Assembly (NCBI RefSeq): GCF_042242105.1
Contig: NC_092028.1
Span: 8,293,338 to 8,357,337, forward strand
Source of the DNA: Pempheris klunzingeri
Taxonomy: Eukaryota > Chordata > Actinopteri > Acropomatiformes > Pempheridae
Reading direction: 5' to 3'
DNA length: 64,000 nt
Position numbers and translations under genes: made by a program. The notes under the pieces were generated by a model, which saw nothing but the letters and a program-made list of their open reading frames with translations, was not told the origin of the DNA and did not search any database. Positions 12,201 through 24,200 of the stretch are shown here, piece after piece. Numbering within the stretch: the first letter of the stretch is position 1; every line of letters begins with the position of its first letter.

Positions 12201-15200
12201 TTCTTAAAGAACAATAAAAGAAACTTAAAATCAATCATGTATTTTACAGGTACAGGTTTACAGGAATGTCAAACACCCAGGTACAGTACATTAAAGTAAT
12301 CTAGCCTTGATGAGATTAATGCAGTGGTAACAGCCTTAATTTGGCAGTGTTCCTTCTGTGAAAATAGCACCACCACAGAGTTAATCTGTTTGTGAAACTT
12401 CAGTGCCCAGTTAAATTCATCCTTTCATCATTTAATTGAAGACAGTTTGATTGCCATCCAGCATTTCACGTTTTAGAGGCAATTAAGGATGGATGTGATA
12501 GAGCTGGAGTCTTCTGGATAGAATTGGAAATATGTTTGTGTGTCTTCTATGAAAGGACACATTAGGCTTGCAGAAGATAGAGCCCAAAAGGAGCACATAT
12601 ACAGCAAAGGAAATGGGCCCTAAATGGAACCTTGAGGTACTCTACAAGTGATAGGGACAGTAGAGGACACGCTGCCAATCTTAACAGAGAAGGTCCTGAT
12701 GGTTTGGTAGGAAACAAACCAATTCAGTGCCAGCCTTGTCTCATATAAATTACGTTCTTATACTAATTTGCAATTATGAAGGAAATGTAATGCTACATTT
12801 CATTTTCTATGAACATAATCAGGGCATTTTGTCAAGAAACATCTGGGAAATAAGTGAAATGTTCACTGAAAATGTTTTTATTTTTCTTTTCTGCTAAAAT
12901 GACAATCTTCTTTTAACCTATACCAAAGGGCTTTTGTGGCTTAAACTTAACCACAGACCAGAGTATGGATGCAAACATTGAACTCTGTTGTGACAGTCTT
13001 GCATTTCTCATCTCTCTCCCTCCTCACTGAAAACCTCCCGGCGACTCCACCACCATACATGGCAGCAGAGTCTGAGATCATTGTAGTGTTTCATTACATA
13101 ATATTATACAATTACATATATAAATGTTCTTTCATTCACTCAAAAAATGGTTTGTGAACATAATCCAGGCAGCAATTACATTTGTCAGCAAAATGTAATA
13201 AGGAAAGCAAATTAGTTGTATATAAACATAATTTCTAAGAAACGGTGTTGTGAGGACAGTGCCCTCGATGCCAACTTGGTCCTCATGACAGTTTAATAAA
13301 ATATACTGATCAGCCATATCAAAAGCAATGCGTAGGTCTGACAGAATTAAAATCAGTCAGACAGTCTAAGAGTAGGTTATTTGAGGCTTCAATAAGAGCA
13401 TATTCTATGCTATGATGAGCCTGATTGGAATTTATGATGTTGTTGTTGTCTAAATGAGATAGAAGTTGTCATTTCCCCAACTGTTTTGGGTCAGGAATGG
13501 GAGCTGGGGTTGGACAGAAATTGTTTGGCTCTGATTTGTTAAGATTAGTTTTTTTTAACCTAAGAGGTTGGACCATTGCGTGTATGATAACAGGACAGGA
13601 AGTTTCTATTTGCAAGATTGCTTTTTCATAATAAGGGAAATTGTGGGACCTATAGTGTCCAATTCTTATGTTGTTTTTTTAAGTTGTGTTGGAACAGCAG
13701 TGACAAATTGGGGGCAGTGACAAATCATTAAGGATGGCAGACACCAGAGAGGAATTGTAGACTTGCAGTTAAATATTAGATAGTGTGCAATCAATTTTTG
13801 GAGAAAAACATTTAATAAGTCCTCACAAATAGCTGAGGACAGCACAAGACAGATAGCAGCAACAGGATGGAGAACTGAATTTATGGTTTTATAACAGAGC
13901 TTTGAGATGATGATGGTAAAATATTTCGCTCTTACAGCTTTGACAGATTGCTGATCATTTGCCAGACAACCTTTCCATCGTTTTATTTGTTAGTACACAC
14001 ACACATATATGTGTGTGTGTACTAACAACTGTGTGTGTATATATTGTGAAGTGAGGTAAAAAGATGAATAAATAAATATATTGCACAGAGTGAGGTTGCT
14101 CTGAATAGATATATTACACAGTTGGTGTACATTGTAGTGCCAGCTTGTCAGTGTAGGTGCAGTGTGGTCTACTGGGAGCAGTGCTGGTTGTAGAGTCTGA
14201 CAGCTGCCGGAAGGAAGGACCTGTGATAGCACTCCCTCACACACTCAGGGTGGAGGAGCCCGTTGCTGAAGGAGCTCTCCAGTGCTGTCAGTGTGTCCCT
14301 CGTGGGGTGGGAGTTGTTCCATCTCATCCTCCTCTCTCCCACCACCTCCACCGGGACGATGGGGCAACGTAGGACAGAGCTGGCCTTCATGATGAGCTTG
14401 TCCAGTCTCCTCCTGTCCTCAGCTGTGATTCTCCCCCTGTTCCCCCAGCAGACTACTCCATATAAAATAGCTGATGCCACAACAGAGTCGTAGAAGGTCT
14501 TAAGCAGAGCCCCCTGGACTCCAAAAGACCTGAGCCTTCTGTGCAGATAAAGTCTGCACTGCCTTTTCTCATACAGGGCTGACAGGGCCGGGGGAGGAGC
14601 AGATGACTGATCAAACCTGTTGAAGAATGAGTTCAGGTCTTTCGCCCACTGTTGGTCCCCAGCAGCCTCAGAGTTTGGCTCCTTGTGATGGTTTTCAGGC
14701 CTCTCCAAACTCCATTGACGTACAGCTGATCCTCCATCCTCCTTCTGTAGGTGTCTTTCCGTTCCCTGATCTTCCTCCTCAGCTCCCTCTGCACAGCCTT
14801 TAGCTCCCGCGATAACATGCGAGAATTCCTGCAGCAGGCAGTACGGCCTCATGCTAACGGCTGATCGCTCAATGTCCTTGCTGCAGAGTTGCTCTATAAT
14901 AGTGATGTGCCCAGAATTACACCAGCTATTATTAGCAAACATTGCCCTGTCCTCCTCCCTTCCTCTTACCACTCTCCTTCCCCCCGTCTGCCCGTACCAG
15001 TTTGAGGCCGTGTCCGGGCTCAACGTAGTGAGCCATGTTTCCGTAAATACCATGATGCTACATGCCCAGTATTCCCTCTGATGCCAGGCCAGCGCCACTA
15101 GTTCATCCATCTTATTGGGGAGAGCCCTTGCATTCCCTGAGATGATGGACGGTAGGATGGGTCTATATGTCCTCCTCCTTGCGCAGCGCTCAGCCCCAGC

Positions 15201-18200
15201 ACAGCTTCCCCGCCTCCTCCTCTTCAGCTCGTGTTGAACATCAGGCATCATATGAACTGAATTTTGTGGTCAATTGTTCTGTGGCCATTTAAAAGAGTTG
15301 GTCCTCAACATCGTAGAATAGAGAAGAGGCTCTGTGGGCATCTGAGAAATTACTTGCAGTTGTATTTATGGAATGGGAGTAATGAACAGGTAATTGAGAA
15401 ATGGAGATGTGTAAATACTAAATCCAAGTTATGGCCATGGATGAGTTGGGCTGGCAACATGCTGAGTAAAGTTAAAAGTGTCCGTAGTCGTAAGAAATGC
15501 AGTGATGACAGCCTTGGATTGAATGTCCACATGAAAATGAAACTCCCCAGTGTTGTGCTCATCGTACCTTGCCTCACATGGCGCCGCCAAAATGTTGTGA
15601 ATGGTACCTTGCCTGGGGAAAACTTAAGGACTCTGGGAAACTGAGTTCAGAGAGGGAGCCCTTTGTTCAAAAGACAAAGAAACATGTAGTCTACACCATA
15701 AAATGGTGGAGGGCCCTACACCCTGTATGGCCTGTGTGGTACTGGGGAAACAGTCTACATTCATCTGTCCACTTTTCCCCCCTACTACACAAATAGTTAT
15801 TTCAGTTATGGAATTGCACTGAGTGCTGACAGGGGAGTCTGATCAGACAGGATCATGTCACATCTGAGACGACAAGGTGAGGGTGTGGTCAAACAAGGCC
15901 CTCAAACCACTACGAAACCACGTCAGTCCAGGATGCCTAAGACCAGTGGAAATTCTGGTTGCGTGCGGAATTCAGAACAGGGATCTTCGATCCGGATCAA
16001 GTTCGAATCTATGCAGCATCTGGCTAGACTGGGACAGCCACCACTGGTGATGTTGCATCTTTTCTACAGCAGTTGCACTAGTACCAGCATTAATCAGCAG
16101 TAGCCATGGAAGGGCGGCAGCAGGCTGAGATCAAGGCTTTTAACATTTGAGACGAGGGGGAACAGACTGTGCTCTGCCTGGGCAGAGGTAACTGATGCGA
16201 AGCCCTCAAAACATCTGGTCGTCTGGATATTGGCCTTCATTTGTGAGTGCGCATGTTCACTGTTCTTACACACAGCCATGATTGACTTAGCAGCCTTTTC
16301 AGTTTCAGATGTATTATCATTGGACTATTTTAGCGTTGATGGTAGCAGGCACTTTAAAAAAAGTGTCCAAAATGTATGGCTTAGAACTAGATAAAGACGG
16401 GGTCAAATGCTAAATTATGATGAAGCCCCTGTCACACAGACAGCAGAGCTTAGTGTGCTCAAAATTTCAGGAGCCCTTGAACCAATCTGCTAATCCAAAC
16501 ACAAGCCCAGCCTTTTAGGGTTCCCTCAGGATTTGCTGTATAATCAATAACTCTTTTTTTTTTTCTTTTTTTCAGTCACACTGGTTTAGTCTCTTCTTGC
16601 AGACTCATTCTAGACTTTACTGAATTTGGCTCGGCCTGTTGCCGTGACAAATATATGGCACAGCTCTCTTTCTCTAGTGAAGAATTATTAAAAGGTGTCT
16701 GCTTTCACTTTCTTATAGAAAGTTACATGAAAAGATGGATTCAGATCTCATGTTCGTGTTACCGCCACTAGCTGATTAGCTTATCTTAGAATAAATGATT
16801 TCAATATTTGGAGTGAAATTTGTGGAATACAATTGTAATCCATCCAGTCTGGGTGTTTTTATAGTTAAACAATTGGTGGCATTCGCTCTGTGCAACATGG
16901 TTGGTTGTTGACTGTATACAGTCACTTTCATATACGAACCCTTTCAGACCTATTGGGTGCAGACCTTACATGACTCACCAATACTGCTGATATGATGACA
17001 CTCAGGGTTGTCAGAGCCACTGAGGCTTTTGAAGTTTTACTCATGACCACACATGACATGGAGGATTAGTGCGAATAATCACTAACATTATTATCAAGTG
17101 TGTTGAACAACAGCCATGTGGTTTCGGACGCTGAACCACTGCTCGTTCAATCTCAATAACAACATTATGAATCTAAATTTATTTTTTTTCTTTAAAACTT
17201 TTTCAACGCTGTTTCCAACTCTTCAGTCAGTGTGGCATCTGACAGATTGCTGACGCTGTGGAATTTACCTTGAGGTGTTGCTAAAACTGTCGGTGCGTGG
17301 TTGAGGCTTGACAAAAGGGTGACATTGTCAGTAAAATGGATGAGATGTTAGTGGAAGTGAGGGGAGGAGAGGAAATAAAGGAGTGGTATGAAAGAGGATG
17401 AAGAAGAGAGAGAAGATGAATCCAAAATGACATTTTGGATTAAGTAACTGTGACATGTTCTCTGACAGCGAAACTATTCTGACAGTCCATAGGGAGAAAA
17501 CAAAACATCCTGGGGGATTTAGTCATTAGTTTTATTTATTATTTTTTTTAATAATTGCACTGCGAGTGAACCTTTACTTTGAAAGTATTAAGAAGTAGAG
17601 AAAGGGAAATGATGAGCAAGTCTAATGCTAACATCATTAACAATTGCATAAGTCAATTACAAATGCTTCCCTGACCTCAGAGGTTTTGCTTTGTTGCACC
17701 ACTTTTTCATCACTTTCTCATCTGCTTCACCTCATTTACAGAGAAAACCAGGCCTTTATTTGAAACAGCTTTATGTGACAGACCAGATTTAATCATAATT
17801 ATGCTCCATTTTATTACATCTTTGGTAAAGTTCCTCACTTCTGGCTGTATGGAGGGCAATGGCACAACCGAAGTGTCATCATGACGCTGACGTTTTGTAT
17901 CTTTGAGTGAAATGTCTTGAAAAATATTAGATGGGTTGTTCCCCTGCATGGGTGTTCACATTGAAAGCCTGCCAGCAACGTAAAGATTGGAACCCCTCTC
18001 TTTCGAGGTGGGCTTTTAATGTGTAACATCTGCAGGAAGTGAGCTTTTGATTGAGTTGAATTTTGAGTTGGTGGGATTGATTGATCGATTGATTGATCGA
18101 TTTAAAAAAAACAGCACAGTAGAGGCGACAGGAAATCATTTATGAAAGAAAACCAGTGTTTCTGATATTAATTGGAGGTAGAAGTGGTGTGTATGGCCTG

Positions 18201-21200
18201 ACTCTGTTGTAGTGATTAGTGCATGGTGCTAAAGGTGACCCCAAACCCACATTGTTCTTCCTCAGCCTTTTTTAGCTACCAGCCTTTTTGCCTGTACCAC
18301 TTCCACCCCCAGCTACTATAGAACTGTTTTTGATAATTTGCCATACTTGAGGGTACTTGAGGATGCTATGTAGCCTGAAATGAACCCTGCCAGTGATCAT
18401 TCAGCTAAACCTATCAATGTAGTATTGTATCCAGCTATAGCCTTCACAAGAACTGCTTATGATTACACTTGGAGCAAGAAGAGATCATAGAGTAGTCTAA
18501 TTCAGTTGATGAGATGAGAGCGTCTCTTTGTCCTCATAAGACTTCACTCAGCTGTACTAGGGACACTGCATCCTCCTGCTGTTATGTAATCACGTTAGCA
18601 TTAAAGCTTAAGTGAGTTTGGATGCGGAGAGGCTTTTTTTTTTTTTTTGTCCAAAGGGACAAAATGCAAAGAGCAAAAAAGCAAGCAGTCCAGAAGCGAA
18701 GAAGGCACACAGGGAGAAAGTGGCAGGAGGATGAATGACTTGGCAGGTGACAGGCAGGCGACAAGAAAGAAAAATTAAAAACAGAGAGGCAAGAACAGGA
18801 AGTGATGGAGAGCGAGAGGGGTTGTGTGAGGTAGACCGGAGCATGACAAGGTGTATTGTGATGCCAGAGTACATGTCACTGGGGGAGGGGATACACATGC
18901 ACATACAGACAGGGAGTTGGCAGGGGAGGCTGGATGAAAGCAAGAGAGGGAGAGAAAGAGGGAGGGAGGGAAAGAAAGAGGGAGGGAGGGAGGGAGGGAG
19001 GGAAATAAACAGAGTAGCAATTCCTCCCAGCAGCAAGTCTCAGCTGACAGCAGCAGATCGAGGTTCCGCCTGCGTTCCGCTTGTCTCTACTGTACTTCAC
19101 TGGGATCGACTTGAGCGATCAGGTCACTGGGAGGCTGGTGGCGGGGGATTTAAGGACTTCTTCCTAGAGATTTATAGATCAACAAAAGCTGCTAATAGCC
19201 TCACTCACACGTATAGTCCCTCGAAGAAGTGGAACTGTTGCACTGACTCAACTCGGCTGCTGGAGAGGCTGAAACAGCAGAAGGAGCTGCTGGGTTACAT
19301 TCTCTTCTTCTGATATTCCTGCAAAGGGAGCACCATGCATATATTACAGCCTTACTGCATCAACAGGTTGGTGTTTCCCGTGTGAATACGCTTCTCTTTA
19401 TTTACATGTGCTGAAATTGGGTGTGTGCTGATGCTGACACCCTGCATGTTGACAGCAGATAACGGAGGACATGTCGGTGTCAAGTGCAGTTAAGAAGGGC
19501 TTGCCTCTCTCTCTTTGTGTGACCGTCCTGGCTGTTTTTAGAGAAATGCATTAGCCTTGAATTCATAACAGTGCCCCACCGATTGGAATTCCAAATGATT
19601 ATCACAGCAAAATACTTTTATCCAAAATAATGTCTGGAAAACCAGGTCAGTTCTTTAATAAAACAAATCATTTATTTATTCACATGATTCTTTAAGTACT
19701 TTTCCTGAACTCATTTGTTCTCTATTCTTTTTGATTCAAGTAATTTGTAGGGAAACTCCCTCAAAGTTGTACATTATGTAGATTTTGTTAGATTTCTGGT
19801 GCCTTATTAGTAGAGGAGGAGGGTCTGTAGCCTGACAGTCAGCTGATGTAAATGTGCCTGTGTTAATTGTGAGGGAGGTTCAGTTGTTCATGCATGTTAA
19901 GGACTGTACAACCCATGCTTTCTTACAAAGTGAGAACCTCTTACACTGCCCCACAGCTTATGATCTTTCAGCTAATGCTCAGTCTGTCTTTGCAACCGCA
20001 GCATTTGTTGCAACCGTGGTACCATGTGCTCCGAGGGTAGCACGCCTAAAGCGGCTATTTGTTGTGTTCATATGTAATCATAGCACCATTCAAAGCTTTG
20101 TACCAGCATGCATCACTCCCTGGCACAATGTCAGGTGGTAAATGTGCTACCGTGGTCATTGGAAACCACACGTGCTGTGCAAAAGCAGACAGCAGGCAAA
20201 GCAAAAGTAACAGCAAACGGTCGATTACCATCCATTACTCTGCAGTTCTCCTCAGCTCTACAGAGCACTTTAGCCTGTTTTAGCCCCAAATCTGCATGAA
20301 AAACCCAGTGTACGCTACCTGCCCACCACCAAACAGCACACAGACACAGTTAGCAGCTAGCTGGTGAGGCACCCCAGGACTTGGTGGAGACCAAAACAAA
20401 AAAAAAGCAAAAGGCATAAACACAATTCCAATTGAATAATGTCTCTGTTTCTGCTTCATGTGTAAATAGAGGATTGCTCACCAGAAAAGTGTTTGAAATG
20501 GTGTGTTTATTGAAGAGTTAGTTTGATTTTAATAGATGTCGAAATGATAATGTGAGGTTTTCTGTTATGGTGGCTCAGCTCACAGCGATCAGAAAGCAGA
20601 GTAGACAGTTTCCCACCGTGCTGCTGCCTGGCCATGTGCACAGCAATAAAATTAACAAGTTTGCTCGACCGTGAAGAGCAGCAACAACCGAGAAAGAGAC
20701 GTCTGAGGTTTTTTTTTTTTTTTTTTTGGGGGGGTTGGAAGAGGAAAGTGGATTTGACAGCCAGAGAGAGGGAGGGAGGGAGAAGAGTGGTGTTACCTAA
20801 TACTGCTGATGGAAGTTTTGGGAGGAGAGGGGAGAGATGGGGCGGAGGAGAGGGAAAAACAGAAATGACTGGGAGGAAAGAAGAAAAGCTGAGGGAGCAA
20901 ACAGAAAGAAATGACATAGAGTAGCCAAAGTGGGAGGGACAGAGAGAGAAAGCGATTTTATGGAGGGGGGGGGGGGATGGGAGGGATGTGGAGCAAAAAG
21001 TGGTGATAGACAAAAAAAAAACGGAGGGAGAGAGGAGAGTAATCCAAATCTGTCACCAGGAGCAAATGCAGACTCCGTCCTGTGATAGTGAGAAAAGAGT
21101 GGGGATAAAGAATTATGCTAAGAGATGGGTGGAGGAGAGATGAGTGAAGGAATGATCTACATCCTGGAGTGTGTTTGCAGTGTCTTTTATGTGTATGCTT

Positions 21201-24200
21201 GTTGTGAGCACACGTGTTCGTCCATGGATGTGAATCATATGTGTAGGCACTTATTTGTCTCTTAGTATTCCAAACAGATTCTGAAATCACAGAGTGTACT
21301 TTACATTGTTAACTTTCTAAAAAGAAAAAAGGATAATATTGAAAGTGACAAAATAGTCTTAGGACACAAGTTAGATAATATTGGTCCAAAAGTAAAAAGC
21401 AGCAAGCAGACTCAGACATTCAAGCTGTTTAAGGGCAACTTAGCTGCAGCCAACTTTAGCTGTACATGGATGCCACCACAAGTCCATTCACTTCCAGCAG
21501 AGGATGTTTTTTCTCTTTTTTCTTGGCTGTTAGCTGCGGTTGAACGGAGTTCACCAAAGATCATAACCATCAATGGTTCCGACACTCTTGGCACCGCAGC
21601 ATTCAGCTGCTTATCTTAAAACAGCCGCTGGTCAGTAACATGTCCCGCCGGTTGTAGAGGAAGGAAAAACAATCAGCTAGCTGAACGCTGCCGCATGTTT
21701 ATAGAAAGAATGGTTTTAATGTGAAAAGTGTCAAATCCACAGAGAATTATCAACCAACTCTGCAGCTCTACGTAGCTGTTTGAACTTTTTCTAGTGTTTT
21801 TCAGATCTTGTTAACCTTGTTTGAAGCTGTAATACTGGACTCCAAAATGCAGCTCTTAATATATAAGAATGGTTCTCCATGCACACGGGATGTGTATAGT
21901 GCCAATTATAAAATTAAATGACTGACAGGATTTGCTGAAGTCATTTATCAAGCTAAATGTTCGCTGCTTTTTGCTTCTCGTCTGATTTGCATCATTGCAA
22001 ATTAAGTTATCGTTGGGATTAGGACTGTTGGTCACATAGACAAGTACACTGTAGATTATACAAGCAACCAAAAATAGAAAGAGACAATGTGTTTTCATCA
22101 CGGTCTTATTGTGTTATCCCCCCATCAGGTGGCCAGATGTGCCCAAGAGAAGGAGTAAGAACAGCCAGTGTTCGGTGAAGAGTATGTCTGGTAAGGATTC
22201 AGAACCTCTTCATTTTGTTGTCTCCTCAAATTAAGCAAGTGAACAACGTTTAAAACAGGTTTGTTTTTTAAGACATCTATTGATGCACGGGAAGATTTAG
22301 CCCACAGCTGGCACCCCTGGGCGTTGAATGGTGTCCTAGGTGTCTTTACTATGACTCTCCTCATCATGTATTTAGATTAGAGCTCTAGAACACATATTTG
22401 CTCACCTATGTGGCGAAAGCTTAAAAGGTTTATTTGAGTCAAGCTGTAGACAGGATTCATAAGGTACACAGAACAGATTTTGAGAAATTTTTTCCACCCA
22501 CACGAAGAGATCTGTCAGTTTCTTAGAGCCATATGAAGTCCAGATGCATTCACGTACTGAACATTTTGTGACTTCTAGCTAACAAATAATTTGTGTACCT
22601 CGCCTCATCATAATAGCTAAAATGTTGTAGGTCTGTGCTGTTGTTTAGAAGCTGCCAGTCATATGTTTGCCTCTGATTGCAATCTGTTTAAGGAGAAAGC
22701 CCTGTCTGAGCATGCCCAGTCAGTCCTTGCTTGTGCAACACTATGACAGCTTAGAGGTATGGCTTGTAAAGGGTTATAGGATTCCATACAAACTGTGTAG
22801 TATGGATGAAAAGGACCAGAGGGTTAATGAAAACATCTTGCATCTCAAGAGAAATAAAGAAGCAAACACAAAGTCAAGATTTTTCACCTTGAAAAAATCT
22901 TGACTCTGTGTTTGCTTCATTTCCCAGAATTCACCTGGGAACGTGATTAGAAGCCTCATAAGCTGGCATGATATCAGGTCTGTGTGTGCAGAAAAGACTG
23001 CTGGTCTTATATACGCTCCACCCTGTATCACAGTCTTCTGAGGCCCTATGCACACAAGCTGCGTTGAGGCCCCTGTGATAACACTCAGCCCCCTCCTCCC
23101 TCTCCTCCCTCTCCTCCCTCTCCTCCCTCTCCTCCTTCCCTACATCTCCTCTCCCCCTCATCAACCACCATTCTTCACCTCTTCCCGTCCGGGCTCTCTC
23201 TTCCCCTTACCTCCTTGTCTGCCATCTACTTGACCCTCCCTCACTTGTGACCTTCTCCCACTCCACCCTGTCTTCCTCTTCGACCTCCTCCTCCTCTCCT
23301 ATAGCTCTTAGTGTCTCTGTTCCAGGGTACATCCCCAGCTACCTGGAGAAGGATGAGCCTTGCGTGGTGTGTGGGGACAAGGCGACTGGCTACCACTACC
23401 GCTGTATCACCTGCGAGGGTTGCAAGGTAAATCTCCCCCTTCCTATATGGTCTTTGACTCGTTGTATGATAATCAAAACACAAGAACATTAAATTGGTGG
23501 ATTTAAGAGTTCATTGAATCACTGAATGTGTTTTTTTTTACAGTGTTTCCCTGTTTTTCTGTGTCCTTTCCTGTCTTCAGGGTTTCTTCCGCAGGACCAT
23601 CCAGAAGAATCTCCATCCAGCTTACTCCTGTAAATATGAAGGCTGCTGCATCATCGACAAAATCACCCGCAACCAGTGCCAGCTGTGCCGCTTTAAGAAG
23701 TGCATCTCAGTGGGCATGGCTATGGACTGTGAGTTATTATGAGCTCATGTATTCTTATCACCAGTATTTACAGAGATCCACGAGATTAAGGCTGCTACTG
23801 TGTCTATGCAAAGTCTGAGAACTTAACTTGGAGCTGAAATCTTTTTAGCCAAGCAAGGGCATGGCTCTGTGGATGGCAATGTGAGGCTTGTCAGTAGATC
23901 TGTCCACCACTTTGGTGTCAGACATTCATGGCCCCTAAAGGTTGAATCCTAGCCTGGCATCACCACACAAGTTCACTCATGTGAATTAGTCTGGGACCTC
24001 TTTATCAAAAGGCACAGAGCAAATGCAATAGGAAAGACCTACAGCCAATCAGAACGATGAAACTCGTGATGATACCAAATCAGCACGGCAAACATGTTTC
24101 TTATCAACAAAAGCTTTAATTGTGTTTAATATAGTGTAGCAATGAGACCTCTACCCGTGGGTTCCCCAGCACACAAGACTCATACGGTTCAATTCAAGGG

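Larger units (their letters stand above)
7972..22128 (+). other. thra intron 1
   Basis: About 14.2 kb between the first two coding exons. Contents I can name: many CA/GT and ATGG microsatellites (8.0-9.5 kb), a fish repeat near 10.0-10.15 kb, two decayed LINE copies (about 11.94-15.25 kb), GATT and GGGA simple repeats (18.1 and 19.0 kb), and poly-T runs near 16553, 18632 and 20709. No further exon was recognised. Confidence 0.75.

Noticed and set aside
18608..19313. Overlapping open frames of 142 and 192 codons
   Set aside because: Driven by purine-rich GGGA repeats that lack stops; no protein-like features.
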